Source: Gelatoporia subvermispora B (lineage: Eukaryota > Basidiomycota > Agaricomycetes > Polyporales > Gelatoporiaceae). From it: a stretch of DNA of 64,000 nucleotides. Numbering within the stretch: position 1 is the first letter of the stretch; each line of letters begins with the position of its first letter. Below, piece after piece: positions 11,495-23,081 of this stretch. The notes below the pieces were generated by a model. It was not told the origin of the DNA, did not search any database, and worked only from the letters and a program-made list of their open reading frames with translations. Made by a program: the position numbers and the translations under genes. The stretch lies in the NCBI GenBank assembly GCA_000320605.2, contig KB445795.1:1660693-1724692 (forward strand), written 5' to 3'.

Positions 11495-13345
11495 TCTTTG
11501 TCGATCTTGGTGCACGTGCGGTGGCTGTAAGCGGGAAGATGCCCGATAGGGAAAGCATTCAGAAGCGTGCGCCTTTTGTGCCTGCGGGGCCTTGCGGGGC
11601 ATGTCTCACCGCCCTATAGTGCTGTCTGCCATCCTGTGATATCGGATGCCGAGGAGTCAGATGTTCCTTCCACCTTCCAGACACAGCGATATACGAAATT
11701 CCGAATCCTTTCTAACCCACCGCCACTAAACGTTTTGATGGCTAGCACCATGTGCTTCCCAGGGTGCCAGCCTCTTCTTCACTAGAACGCAACTGGGTTC
11801 TTGTGCTATCTTTGTCCCTCTCGTACGGAGCTCTGGTGCTATCTAAGCAGCTTGTAGGCATGGCATGCTTCGTCCTCGTTATGTCTTTCCCCCTCTCCTA
11901 GGTCTTGTTTCCGCAGCATCACCTGACCGGGCCTAAGCCTCCTATGACATGCAGTCAGTCCAGAACACGCTCATTACAGATACCGCAAATCTCGCTCTTC
12001 GGCCCTTCGTATCCCCGCGGCTGGTGATTGACTCTGTTAGTCAATACTGAGCTGGACATGTTCTCGAATTCTTCCTCGAACGCTCACATCTGGGAGTTCC
12101 GCGATTGTATTGAAGCGGCCTGCCGTTCTCCACTGAATATCAATTGGTGGCATTGCCGCATACATCGACGGCGAGGTGCCTGCCTGCACAGGCACTTCCC
12201 TGGCAGAGATCGATTCAAACCTTAGCCACCTGTAGATGACAGGCCGCTCTGACATGTAGGGGTGGGTGATCATGAGGCATTTTCCCTCGAACTAGCTTCT
12301 CTAGGTATATATTCGCCAGCTTGATGGAACACGAACCTCTCGGATACGTCATCCAGCATATAGCAGGAACTAACGGCAACCCGCCGGTGCCTCGCTTTCT
12401 GCTTGCCGATCATGCTAGCAATGTCGGCCATCGAGTGGGAGAGATTTCGAGGACACCGTACGATCGCGCAGGTCCACCAAACCCTGTATGACATGGGATA
12501 CGAATAAGCCGAGGTGACGCACAGGGCCCAGGACTCGTTCTGCGCTGATGATACTTGCTTAGTTGCTCCGGCATATTTGTTCTTGTGTGGTGGACGAAAT
12601 TTATGCTACTTTACTTGTGTCTCCTGACGATACCTCGCGGTGAGGTTACTCCGACAGTGTTGGACGTTACATATGTGCATACTAGTACACAATGCCCTTC
12701 CCACTTGGTTACTTGAGTTCATGGTCCTGGTCCAATGATCCTTATCTGATCTCCACGTTGACCAATCTAGTGCGAGTTGTGGCTATGAATGGTGGTAAGT
12801 CCTTATCGCCTCCATCATGAATGTTCCTACAATTATGGGGGGCGCAACAACCAGCCGATAAGACTGCAGTGCCGTCCACACGCAAAAGTACCACGACCCT
12901 CCTTGTTTGAACGCAGGAGACCATGAGGCGAGCCTCGCATGCACTGCCAGCTCGAATGACGCTCGCTAGCTGTGTTTTTTACGGTGCAATCGCGCTGCTA
13001 TCGGCGAAGATCCGGCCCCCGACTCTGAGCGGCGGGTGTTGATAGTATATCGTTAGCTGCCCGTACATTGTCCACGTTGATTCGCGACGGGTATGTACCC
13101 GCGAAGGGTGAGGAAAGCATTGTGGAGACCTTGCCTGGCCCTCGCGAAAACCTGTTAAGCCTAGGCGGGAGATGCCGAGCAGCCTCGTGTTGAACGCGAG
13201 GCGGACTCGGGAGCAGCTGGCAGCACGTTGTAGGAGAGTGTAATCCTGCGCGCAACTGTGAACGGTGCAAGGGCTCCCCTCTATCTTCTCTCTTTCTTCT
13301 CGACCAGCTCTGGTGTACCGAGGTCTTCACAGCGTCGCGATTACT
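11495..13345. other. Gene-poor interval, 1.85 kb
   Basis: This is the shared upstream region of the metallothionein (minus strand) and EDC4 (plus strand). Open frames here are short, lack a convincing codon pattern and match nothing I recognise. I see no tRNA, terminal repeat or transposase signature. It could contain a long 5' UTR or a non-coding RNA. Confidence 0.5.
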
Positions 13346-16300
13346 ATGGATCCCATCAACAACCGAGATACTGTCTTCTCCAGAGGCCCGTCTCCTCCGC
13401 CTCAACCTCAGCCGTTCCAAGTTCCTCCTTCGCAGCTGAGCGATCCTCATGTTTCGCCCGCCCCATCGCTTCGTGAGACCGCTCCCCTCTCAGCGCCGAG
13501 CCACCTCGAATCTCTTTTCTATAACATCTCTGTACCATCCGCCTCTCATGCCAGTCCCCAGCCGAGCACATCCGGCAGTCTTTATCCTGGTCCTGCAGAG
13601 CAAACCAACTCCGGCCATGCTACCCCCGCTTCTGTGAATGCTGGGTCTGTTGCTTCATCTTTGTCGGGACAGAACAACGCCGCCTTCGAGAGGCAGAATG
13701 CCCTGCTCTCTCTTCTCGGTGCGGTTTCCGGCCCACAGAACGCGCAAACTGCACCAAGTGGTGTGCCATTCCCTCCCCAGCAGATGCCTACGCCTCCGGG
13801 TTCTGCATCCGCTCAGCGAGCACACATTTCGAGAGGCGAGTCGCAAGGGAAGGCGCTGCTGGAACAGCTGATGTCGGGGTGAGTACTATCTCCCGCGCTT
13901 TCATTCCGTTGCTCAGGCCGGAATCGCCAACGAGCGCTGCATGTTGCATGCTTCCGTGGTTGAGGCGTGTTGTGGCGTTTCGTTTTTATTACGCTTCTCA
14001 AAGCATCAGTGTCTCACTCTTGGCTTCCTTTCCTTTCGTGCATGTAACGAGAGCAGTAGCGCGCCCAAATACACTTCCGATTCACAACACTCCTCTCTTC
14101 CCGCGGGCCCTTCGCCTTCGTATCACGTGCCTCCTGTGGAGGCTCACGACGACGACGACGAGTACTACTCTGTAGAAGGTCATTACTCACAGCAGGAAGT
14201 CACAAGAGACGTTCCCGAGGTGCAAGGTGCATCTGTGAGCCAGCAGCGACCCCCGTCGCCTGCTCGTAGGTCACTGTTTGAATTTGTTTCTCCCTTTGAC
14301 GCGCTGGCGAACACATCCCCAGCTGCCAAGAGGAAGCCACCGCCTACTCAGCAGCCTATAAGTTCTGGTCACATGGATGACCCCAGCTGGCAGCCGATGT
14401 CGATGGACCCCAAGCGGAAATCCGTCGAGAACCTGATAGACCAGTTGACGAGGGGACAGGTTCCCCCTCCTGCTCCGATGGCCGCTGCTTCTTTCGATCA
14501 ATATAATCCGAACGAGGAGCCGATACCTCAGGCAGAGCCTTTGCTGTCGAAAGCTTCTCGCCCTCTACCCCCACAGCCTGCTCATGGTACCTCCTCACCC
14601 CGTGCTTCCCCTCCGAAGCCTCCGGCTCAACAAAGGCAGCAACGTCGCACCGGCGAGTCGCCTGTTGGTCCCTCTCCGGTCCAACAGGGGCCATTCGGAC
14701 CGTCACCTTCCTCGTACCCGGCGCAAGGCGTCAAGACAAACCAGGAAGGGAGACGTGCTAGTAAGGGCAAGGCGCTCAGCCCGAAGTAAGGATTATCCCG
14801 CACATCGTTGGCCCGAGACTCATCGGAGACCGTGTAGCTCTCAGTCGCAGAACATTGTGTTCGATGTGTCTCAGTCTCTTGATGAGATTCAGGCCCCTCG
14901 TGAAGCGGTGAAGTCCACTGCTATTGCGTTGGTCAAGGTCGAGTCCACTTTCCTTCCCGGCACGACCATCGGTGCAACGCACTGGGTCGCATATGCCATG
15001 ACCAAAGGTATGCCATGACGAGCCCTTCGTCGTTGGATTGTAGTAATACTTGTGCTAGGTCGCGTCCGTGTCATCTCCCGATCGAGCGGTGATCGCACTC
15101 TACTTCAGCTTCCCTCTATTTTCGGTCCCTCGGTGACAGTCAGTGACATGTCGGTGCATGGCAATCGCCTTGCTGGTATCACCTCGGATGGTGGCTTCGT
15201 TGTCTGGGAGTTGCCTGAAGTCATTACAGACGACGTCCCGTAAGTCCTTCCTCCATGCAATGTGTTCCCGATTTTAAGTTCTGTTGTTTTAACAGTGGCA
15301 AGATCATGCTCTGTGTTCACCCGTCAAGTGACCCCGAGCCTTTGCACGCCGTCAAGTTCCATCCTCACCGTTCCGATCTGGTGGCCGTCGCTTCCGACAC
15401 GAACATTTATCTTGTGAACGTCGACGATACTTTCCACGTCTTCGGTGGCGAGCGCATTTCTCAGAATGACTTGCATCGTGCTGGTCAGATATTCTCGGTG
15501 CCGTCTGTGAGTAGTTATATCATGTCACTGCGGAAGGAGGTTGGTGACAGGAACCTCAGCCGATTGTCGCCTTCGACTTCGATGTGCCTCGAAATGCTTT
15601 GGCCACCATATCCGAAGATTCGACCTTGACGATGTGGAACATCCGTGACAAGTTGCCGTTCTGGTCTCATAGGGTTCGTGGAGATGACACACCGTCTTCT
15701 TTAACTTTCGTCGAGGGCGGCGTTGTCGTCGGCCGCCGCAATGGTACCTTCTTCCAGTTGCTGCCCATCATGGGCAGAAACATCCTGTCGACCCTGAAAT
15801 TCGTGAACGCCAGCCACGAGGATCCGGACATGTTCGGACATGTGAACTACGACTCGCGCATCCAGACCCTTTGGGTTGCCAACAACCGCAGAGATAGTTT
15901 GATCGCTTGCAAGATTAATTTCGACAATGCAGGACCTTCTCCTGGCGGTGAAGATGGTTCTCGCGGGGCATACTTCGAACAAGTCATCGAGTTTGGTGGC
16001 CCCAGGCCCACCATTCATTTTGTCATCCTCACTCCCGACGCTGATCCCACTGGCGAAGAGGCGCACGCTGCGTGCGTTGCCGCCAAGGTCCCTCCGGGCG
16101 AGTTGGCTTTGGTCGCGTTCTCCGTACACGCAAGTGGTGTGGACCAAGTTCTCATTCGGAAGGAATGGTTCACTTCCGCGCTGGCGAACACGCCGTCCCG
16201 TTTCCCAGGTTATGTTGGCACTGTGCCAGAGCTACCGCCAATTCAGCCTAAGCCGCAGAGACAGCATCCTATGCCCACAGTAGCGCCCATCTCCACGAGC

Positions 16301-18177
16301 CAGCCCCCACCCCCGATCACCAACGTCGCTCCGCCCAGACCGAAGACTCCCCCTTCTGAGGAGCTTGAGGGCGAGGGAGCCCGCGACGATGGCGCTCGAA
16401 GTCAAGAAGGCAAGGGCAGGACCGGAAAGGGGAAGAACGTGGGTTGGAAGGACAAGGACGAGATTGGCAAGGAGAAAGACGCCAAATCACGGGGTGGAGA
16501 CGCCACTGTTATCAACGATTCCCCGCTTGGGGTCGCGTTGTCGAAGGAGATCCGGAAGGTCGAGGAGAACCTCCACACTCGGATTGGTCGCCTCATTGGT
16601 AAAGAGCTGGATAAGCAACGTGAGTTTCGCCGATCATGATGTACTGCTGCTCTATGTCTGACACTGACCTTCGCGAAGACCAACGCCTGGAGGATGCTCG
16701 CGCAAACGAGCAGGCTGCTGACTTCGTGCGCCAAGAGAAGATTCTGAAGCTCATCTCAACTGAGCTGACGAAGAACACGACGCGCGTTGTTGAGATGGCT
16801 GTCAAGTCCGAAGTGCAGAGCTCTGTTCTGCCTTCTCTCGAGAACATCACCAAGACTGAAGTCAAGGCCGCTCTGAGTAACCAAATCGCGAAGGGTGTCA
16901 CTGAATCGATGAAGCAGGTATGTGATGAGCACCGCAGAGTTCGTATAGTCTGTTCACAGTTCTGCAGAGCCTTCCGACTGAGATCGAGCGGATGTTGCTT
17001 CGTCCCGACATGACCAATCACATTGCGCGGACGTTCTCTTCGTCGGTGACGCCCATCATCAAGGACACTATAACCAAGAACTTTGTTCCCGCGGCGACTC
17101 AGCAAATCTCTGCTATGCATCAAGAGTTGAGCCGGGAGATCCACACTGAGGTACATACAATGAAGAAGGAGTTGATGAACTGGCATACGGAGGCTCTGAG
17201 AGGACAAGAGGTATGTGCCGCTGTTGTGTGTCGCATGCTCTCCTAATTATACACATTCTACAGACCTCCATTCGTGAGCTTGAGTCGCTCGTCCGAATGT
17301 TGTCGGATCAGGTCAAGTACATGAGCATGAACCTGACGCCGCACGGGATGCCTAATCGCAATTCTCCGGTGCCATCCACCAGCGCACAGCATACCCAGGC
17401 AACGCTCAATAACCTCTTGCGCGCCAACCTCCCCATGAATCAGCCCCCCTCCGGCTTCCAGCACACTCAGCAGCCTCATCAGGCATTCCCGCCCCCTCTC
17501 CAGCAGTCTGCGCCACCGCAGATGCAGGGGGGGTGGTTCAATTCTAACATAGCGGCGCCTCAGGCCTCGCACCCCACCGCCCCACCGCCGCTGCCTTCCC
17601 AGCAGCAGCAACAACAGCAGCAGCAGCAGGTATTGCCTCGGACTCCCCCGCTTCCCACCCAGCCCGAGGAGTGGGACGAGACGTACCTCGCTGTCCTGAC
17701 CCATCAGGATACGAGACGGCTGCGAGATCTGCTCGGACGCTCTAACCCCGAGGTTATTATGCCGATCGGGGGACACAGTCCATTGTCTCAGGCCGTCATC
17801 TTGACCCTTGTGCACCGCGTAAGTCCGCGCAAGCCTGACAGAATATTTGCGTTTACTAAGTCGTCTGATCAGTTGTCGACTATCGCGAGCGAGACTTCCC
17901 CGCTTGATGACCTCTTCAAGATTGCAACGTGGTGGTTGCAGCGGGCTGCTACCGTTCTCAATACAGCTGTACGTAACTACGAATAAATGAGCTTAGCTTG
18001 CAGCTGACCGGTTTTCAGGACCCCCTCATCTCCCCCTACGTCGGACGGGTGTTACCACCTGTCATGTCGACCCTGAACACGGCAAAGCAACGTCTTGCTA
18101 TCCTCCCTGGTCCCCCGGTTGAAGCCGTCCGCACAATCGCAGAAATCCAAGACATCCTAAACCGCAAGCCGGCTTGA
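13346..18177 (+). CDS. EDC4: Enhancer of mRNA decapping 4 (EDC4/Ge-1) homolog
   Basis: Eleven exons: 13346-13878, 14057-14785, 14838-15007, 15059-15239, 15296-15506, 15560-16619, 16679-16917, 16968-17210, 17264-17818, 17873-17968 and 18019-18177, giving 1391 residues, close to human EDC4 (about 1400). EDC4 scaffolds the Dcp1-Dcp2 decapping complex in P-bodies. The order is a disordered Pro/Ser-rich N-terminus, a WD40-like domain (around residues 420-750, with VAVASDTNIYLVNVDD and ISEDSTLTMWNIRDK), a Pro/charged linker, and a helical coiled region (SKEIRKVEENLHTRIGRL). A Gln/Pro segment and the conserved alpha-helical C-terminal domain (EEWDETYLAVLTHQDTRRLR, then LPGPPVEAVRTIAEIQDIL) complete it. 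The ATG at 13346 is preferred because the frame upstream of it has no ATG. Confidence 0.93.
17600..17629 (+). repeat. CAG/CAA polyglutamine tract in EDC4
   Basis: Ten consecutive glutamine codons (three CAG, two CAA, five CAG) lie inside exon 9 of EDC4. The last CAG is followed directly by GTATTG, so the repeat ends in a sequence that resembles a splice donor. The main reading frame continues through it (Val-Leu-Pro), so it is not used in the model. Confidence 0.9.
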
Positions 18178-18694
18178 TTCTGGACTCCCTCATCTTGTAT
18201 GACTGCCTACATGTCCTGTCTGCGTTTAAAACAGAGTATGCTCTTCTGCTATGACATTCTAACTCTTCCATTGCCTTCTCATGTCCGCTGCCGCGCAGGG
18301 TTCGCTTGTGTTGTGTTACTCAGTCCGCATACAATCTCCTTCACGACCCGTGTCCCGTGCTCTGCTGTTGTCCGTAGTAAATGCTCGAAAATCTGTTGTA
18401 CCGTTACGATGACTTGCACGACTTTAATGTCATTCTTTCTTTGCCGCTGGCGTGTAACTACGGCGTGGGCTTACACTACTCTGATGACCTGGATGATATT
18501 CACCGCCACGTGATCCGTCGGCACGACGAAACTCGTAACGCAGGAATGCGTCCGCGTCTCGGTCTTGCTGCGGGTACAGCGCTGAACGCCTTCCCTGAAT
18601 CCCTTCTGAACATACCTCCTGCACGAGTTGGCCCCTGCGCCTAGCGAGTCTCAACGCAAAGCTATCAGACGACCGGCACGACTTGACTGCAGCT
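18178..18694. other. Intergenic spacer, EDC4 to SFT2
   Basis: 517 bp between two genes in the same direction. Open frames here are short and unsupported. It should hold the EDC4 3' end and the SFT2 promoter. Confidence 0.5.
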
Positions 18695-19508
18695 ATGGCT
18701 TCGAAGGGCTGGTTCAACCTGGATACGGTGGCGGGGACGATCCCCGAGACGCAGTTCTTTGAGGGGGACTCTGCGTTCAGTTTCTTGGGGCTTACGCGGA
18801 TGCAAAGGATATATGGATTTGTCGGGTGGTGAGCCTCGTTCAGCACTTACGATCTACTACGCCATAATGCGAAACCTATGGTGACAGTGAGGCTATCGGA
18901 TTTGTACTGAGTATCCTCGGGAGTGTACTCCTGTTCATTGGGTCCCTTGGTAGCTTCGCCGGTACGCATATTCGGTGTTCTGGACATTCGCCCGCTCATG
19001 GTAGTCTCCAGCTCTGTATGCTTTGGGCACAGTCATCTCGCTTGTTGGAACTGGATTCCTGATTGGTGTACGTTCGCTACCGACTGTCCGCATGTGTATG
19101 TCACTGACACCTGCAACTGCAGTTTACAAAGCAACTCAAGATGGTTTGCAACTCTATTGGTCGCGTGCTGTCCCATCGTTGACCTGTGTGCTCCAGATGT
19201 TCAAGCCAGTGCGAGTCGTCGCAACAATCGTATTCATTGCCTCAATAGTGTTGATCTTCGTGGGCGCTTTCGTTATTGGCAGCGATGTATGTCAGAATCA
19301 TTCATATTCGCGTGCCTTCGCTAATCAGGTTCTGGCCCGCAGATACTGTGTATCAGTGAGTCTTTGACCTATCTGTGCAGGATACTGTTGAAGCGAACAT
19401 CCCGCTCTAGTCTTCGTCGTCATCGAATACCTGGCGTATACGTGGTACTGCCTGTCGTACATCCCGTACGCACGCACCGCAGTACTCAGAGTGGTCGGGC
19501 TCTCATGA
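18695..19508 (+). CDS. SFT2: SFT2-family Golgi membrane protein
   Basis: Seven exons: 18695-18828, 18888-18961, 19012-19067, 19123-19143, 19197-19286, 19343-19355 and 19411-19508, giving 161 residues. Exons of 21 nt (FTKQLKM) and 13 nt are required to keep the frame. SFT2 is a four-span membrane protein that assists fusion of endosome-derived vesicles with the late Golgi. Four hydrophobic segments are visible: [53 protein letters not shown] and [20 protein letters not shown]. They are followed by the conserved [10 protein letters not shown]. The motif [17 protein letters not shown] is characteristic of the family. Confidence 0.93.
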
Positions 19509-20080
19509 GCGGCCCGGTACCCTGCTGTTTTTATCGATTCTGCTTGTCTTCGACGATTTCCTGGCTGGTGGTCTGTGCTGAAAAGTACTCACGTGTATAC
19601 GATTCTTTACGTTACTTTAGGCCATATATTTATCACACTCCACTGCTCTGCATCTGATCTTTTTATCGCGACGCGATGATCGCCCACCTAGAGCGATTTC
19701 CCCCACTTGTTCGCAACTCATAGATATCGTGGCGGCGAGCACGGCACCCGCAATGTCCGGAAGCACGCTGACAAAACCCGAGTGGCGCGACGGAAATAGG
19801 CACAGCTTCCTGAACGAAGGTAGCTGATATGCTCACGCATTTACTGCTCCACATCTTCTCGATACTTGTCATCCAAAGGCCGCCCGAACGGCACCTCACA
19901 AGGGGAAGTCCGTATACATGTCTTGGAGAATCCGTTCCGGGTGGTGATACATCTCTTATGACAAATACATGAGACTGTTCTACTTCATATTTCCGCGACT
20001 TCTCATAACATTGCAGCGCTAACGCGTGAATGTATTAGCTATCATCATCAACATATAGCATATGAAGCTCACGCACGAGC
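19509..20080. other. Convergent intergenic spacer
   Basis: 572 bp between the stop codons of SFT2 and glyoxalase II, which converge. AT-rich stretches typical of 3' ends are present. No gene is recognised. Confidence 0.5.
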
Positions 20081-21139
20081 TCACCCCCTGAAACTGTTCT
20101 TCATCTCCCTCAACTTGTCCATGATGTCATCGTCAGTAGATACACCCGTGGCTTGTCTACGGCACGATACTCCGTAAATATTTGACCAGCGAACGGGTCA
20201 CAGTGGCTTACTTGATCGGAGAGGACTGCAGACGCATGAACGGGTTCCATTTCTTCTCATCTCCGATCGTTGTCAGACCGGTAGTGATCTTGTTCTCCGC
20301 CACGAGTTGCCCGAGCTTGCCTATGGCAGGGTTCTCCGGGTCGACCGACTTGGCAAACGCGAGGTTGCCTTTGGTGTACTCGTGGCCGTTGTAGACGACG
20401 GTCTGGTCAGGGAGTGTTCCGAGATATGACAGCGCTCTGTGCATTTCCGAACCCGTGCCCTCGAAGAAGCGGCCGCATCCTGCAATGAAGAGCGTGTCGC
20501 CAGTGAAGACGCCTCCGGGATGCTTGGCGGTGGTGGAAGTGGCGTAGTAGCACATGGAATCCTGTGTGTGGCAGGGTGTAGCAAGACACCTGCATACGCA
20601 GCGGTTATTGTCATACATCGCGCGCTATGGTCATGGTGCTTACTTGACATGGATGGAATCGCCGATGGTGAACTCGTCGTTGTCCTTGACAAGCTCGGTA
20701 AGAGCAGGTATCTTTTGGCTCCCGCCGTAGATAGGCACGCCGGGGAAGGCAGAAGCCTGTGAAGCAGTCAGACAGATGAACGCCAGTATCAGGATGGCGG
20801 ATGTGATATGTCACTGACAAATGCCTGGAAGAGGGGACGTGAGCAGACGCATACCAGGAGAGGCAAGTATCAGACCTCGTTCCCGCCGCTGTGGTCGTAA
20901 TGATGATGGGTGGTGATACCGGCCACGATCTGCACACCCGCCTGTTGTGCAGCGGCCTGGACCTTGGGAACGTCGTAGGGGTCGACGGCGGCGGCCTTGT
21001 TAGAGGCGTCGTCGATGAGGAGGTAGGCGTAGTTGTCCTCGCGGACGGGTACGGGGACGACCTTCATGTTGCGGATTGTGGAGGAGGCAAAGGAGCGAGA
21101 GATTGGTCTGTGCCAAGAGGAGAAGAGGCGGAGAGCCAT
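20081..21139 (-). CDS. GLO2: Hydroxyacylglutathione hydrolase (glyoxalase II), probably mitochondrial
   Basis: Five exons: 21139-20876, 20824-20819 (6 nt), 20756-20644, 20589-20212 and 20156-20081, giving 278 residues. The enzyme hydrolyses S-lactoylglutathione to lactate and glutathione. It is a metallo-beta-lactamase fold protein: the dinuclear metal site THHHYDHSGG is intact, followed by ATPCHTQDSMCYY and GDTLFIAGCGRFFEG. The N-terminus (MALRLFSSWHRPISRSFASS) is Arg/Ser-rich without acidic residues, which suggests a mitochondrial presequence. A 6-nt exon encoding Ala-Phe is needed for two normal-sized introns (51 and 62 nt). Skipping it would leave a single 119-nt intron and a two-residue gap. 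Upstream in-frame ATG codons exist, but the chosen one has a better context and a plausible presequence. Confidence 0.93.
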
Positions 21140-21554
21140 GGGACGGTCGAGGCTGCATGCCCGCCAATTCATACTCACGTACCGCTCGGAGGTGTGTGAT
21201 ATCACACCTTCGCCACCTCGCAATCGAGCGCTCTTCGCACCACGACCTCTGTTCACGTTCAGCTTCAGCGTCCTCACATCCAGATTCAGCCAAACACTCT
21301 GCCAGCTACGTCTCTCCTGGCGATCATGTCTTCCCGCATACGCGGCATCTCGACAGCGACCATGACGGCTCGTCTGTCGTTCCGCGCGCCAAACTACTGA
21401 TTGCACTGGTCTCTAGATGGCAGCACGCTGATGATGAGACTAATACTGTCACTGCCTCATCGAGCCCCTTGCTTTCTCCCCTCTTGCTACGTCTCCGTTT
21501 GTAGAAACTGTATTTGCTGTTGGGTGCACGTCTGAGAGCACATGTTTCGTGCAT
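21140..21554. other. Divergent promoter region, GLO2 and membrane protein gene
   Basis: About 415 bp between the GLO2 start and the proposed start of the plus-strand membrane protein gene. It may hide an upstream exon encoding a signal peptide for that gene, which I could not define. Confidence 0.4.
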
Positions 21555-22643
21555 ATGTGGATCTCGAGCGCCATCTGGTCAGTCTTGATACCGAACGTGC
21601 CTCACACTATCGCGGCTCACATCTCTTGCACTCTGTATAAGATACCTCCAAGGGACGCGACTGAACCGAAAGACAAGAAAAGTCTTTCTCTCCCGCTGAA
21701 TCTCTTCCCCTTTCCCCCCACTACCGTTCCTGTCGGACTTCTACCTTGCAGTAAGTTTTGAATACCACAAACGGATTCAAAGTCTGAAAGGTTGCTCCAA
21801 AACGGCCCAGTAGGTCCAAATTGTATGCACTCAACAGCGATACAAAATGGCGAAGCCAGCACAACCAATTTTCCCTCACCCTCCGGCTCTGCTACTACCG
21901 CAGCTACCAGTTCGCTGACATCGCCGCCCGTCGGTGGGACATCCGTTCCCTCGAACAACTCAAACGACACCTCGATGAGCCCTACTTCGTGGAGTGACCC
22001 CGCTTCCAACAGCACTTTCTCTATGAATTCCACGACGATGTTCTCGGGGACGGTGACCATAAGCCCGAATCCATCATTCACAGGGAGTGACGTCTCAAAT
22101 ACTCTCCCAACATCAGTGACATTACTAGCATCTTCGTCTCAAAGCAACAATATTGTGACCGCCTTTCCCTCGATGACCTTGTCCGTCACTTTACCATCTT
22201 CATCCTCCTCAGGGCTCGACTCGACAGCTTCCCATCTACCTATAGTCGCAGCCACCAGTTCACATCAGCACCATGCTGGTGCGATTGCAGGGGGTGTTAT
22301 CGGTGGGCTCGCATGCCTCGTAGCCATCCTTGGTGTCGCTTTCGTGCTACGGCGTCGTCACGTCCGCAAAACTCATATTGCTCCTTCTGCGGAGTTCATG
22401 GCTGTTGCGCCGCGCCCAGGCGCAAGTCACAGTCCTACCAACTCACGGACACCATATCAACCTGACTCCTCCTTGGAAGACTTGGAAGAACAACCACCAC
22501 CATTCACGCCGGGGAGATGGACAGATCCTGTGTACGAAAAGGTGCAAGCATCTGCTGCGTTACAGGAGCAGTATTCGCGATACGAACACGCTGGCTCGAG
22601 TTCGGCGAACGAGAAATCGGAAGGACGTATGCTATTGGACTAG
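21555..22643 (+). CDS. Ser/Thr-rich single-pass membrane protein (sensor- or mucin-like)
   Basis: Proposed exons 21555-21750 and 21814-22643 give 341 residues. Only the second exon is secure. It encodes a long Ser/Thr/Asn/Pro-rich stretch (about 150 residues) suited to heavy O-glycosylation, and then one hydrophobic segment, AGAIAGGVIGGLACLVAILG followed by VAFVL. RRRHVRK acts as stop-transfer, and a hydrophilic cytoplasmic tail of about 100 residues contains PPPFTPGRW. This layout resembles fungal wall-stress sensors (Mid2/Wsc type), but there is no WSC or other named domain. The first exon joins in phase across a 63-nt GT-AG intron, but it lacks a convincing signal peptide. The real N-terminus may come from another exon. 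Confidence 0.55.
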
Positions 22644-23081
22644 GAGTATGCGTTCGATTATGCGCTATGTATGACTTTATAATTCTTGCAGGGAACATCG
22701 AAGAGGAACGTGTGTTCTGTAGGCTGGCGGGTTAGATACGGTCTTGAAATCTGCTCGTTTAGTGTAATATAGCACATCGGTCCCCTTGGTTGTTTGCTGC
22801 ACGGTCTTAAGGACTGCTCTATCACAATGCTATGTGTTGTCAAGGTATTCATGGTGTTCAAACATGGCCTTTTGTGTCATTTGCAATCAGGCTGATATGA
22901 TCGGTCGCAACACGGTCAGAATTCGCTCGCCCTCGTTATAAGTCTCAGAGTCAGCGTCCAGGACTTGATCCTACTATATCGCTGCCTTGTCATCGCGCAA
23001 CATGTCCCGACCTTGCCCCAAGGCGTTGTCGTATCTCTCCACATTCCTTGTTCACACACGTAAGGCATGATGACGAAGTCA
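22644..23081. other. Convergent intergenic spacer
   Basis: 438 bp between the converging membrane protein gene and SRP101. No gene recognised. Confidence 0.5.

Noticed and set aside
12190..12230. GATTCAAACC resembling a tRNA B box
   Set aside because: No complementary T-arm stem, no A box at the right distance and no acceptor stem.
12323..12495. Short plus-strand open frames, one starting with an ATG at 12323
   Set aside because: Under 60 codons, no motif, overlapping frames in both directions and no splice partners.
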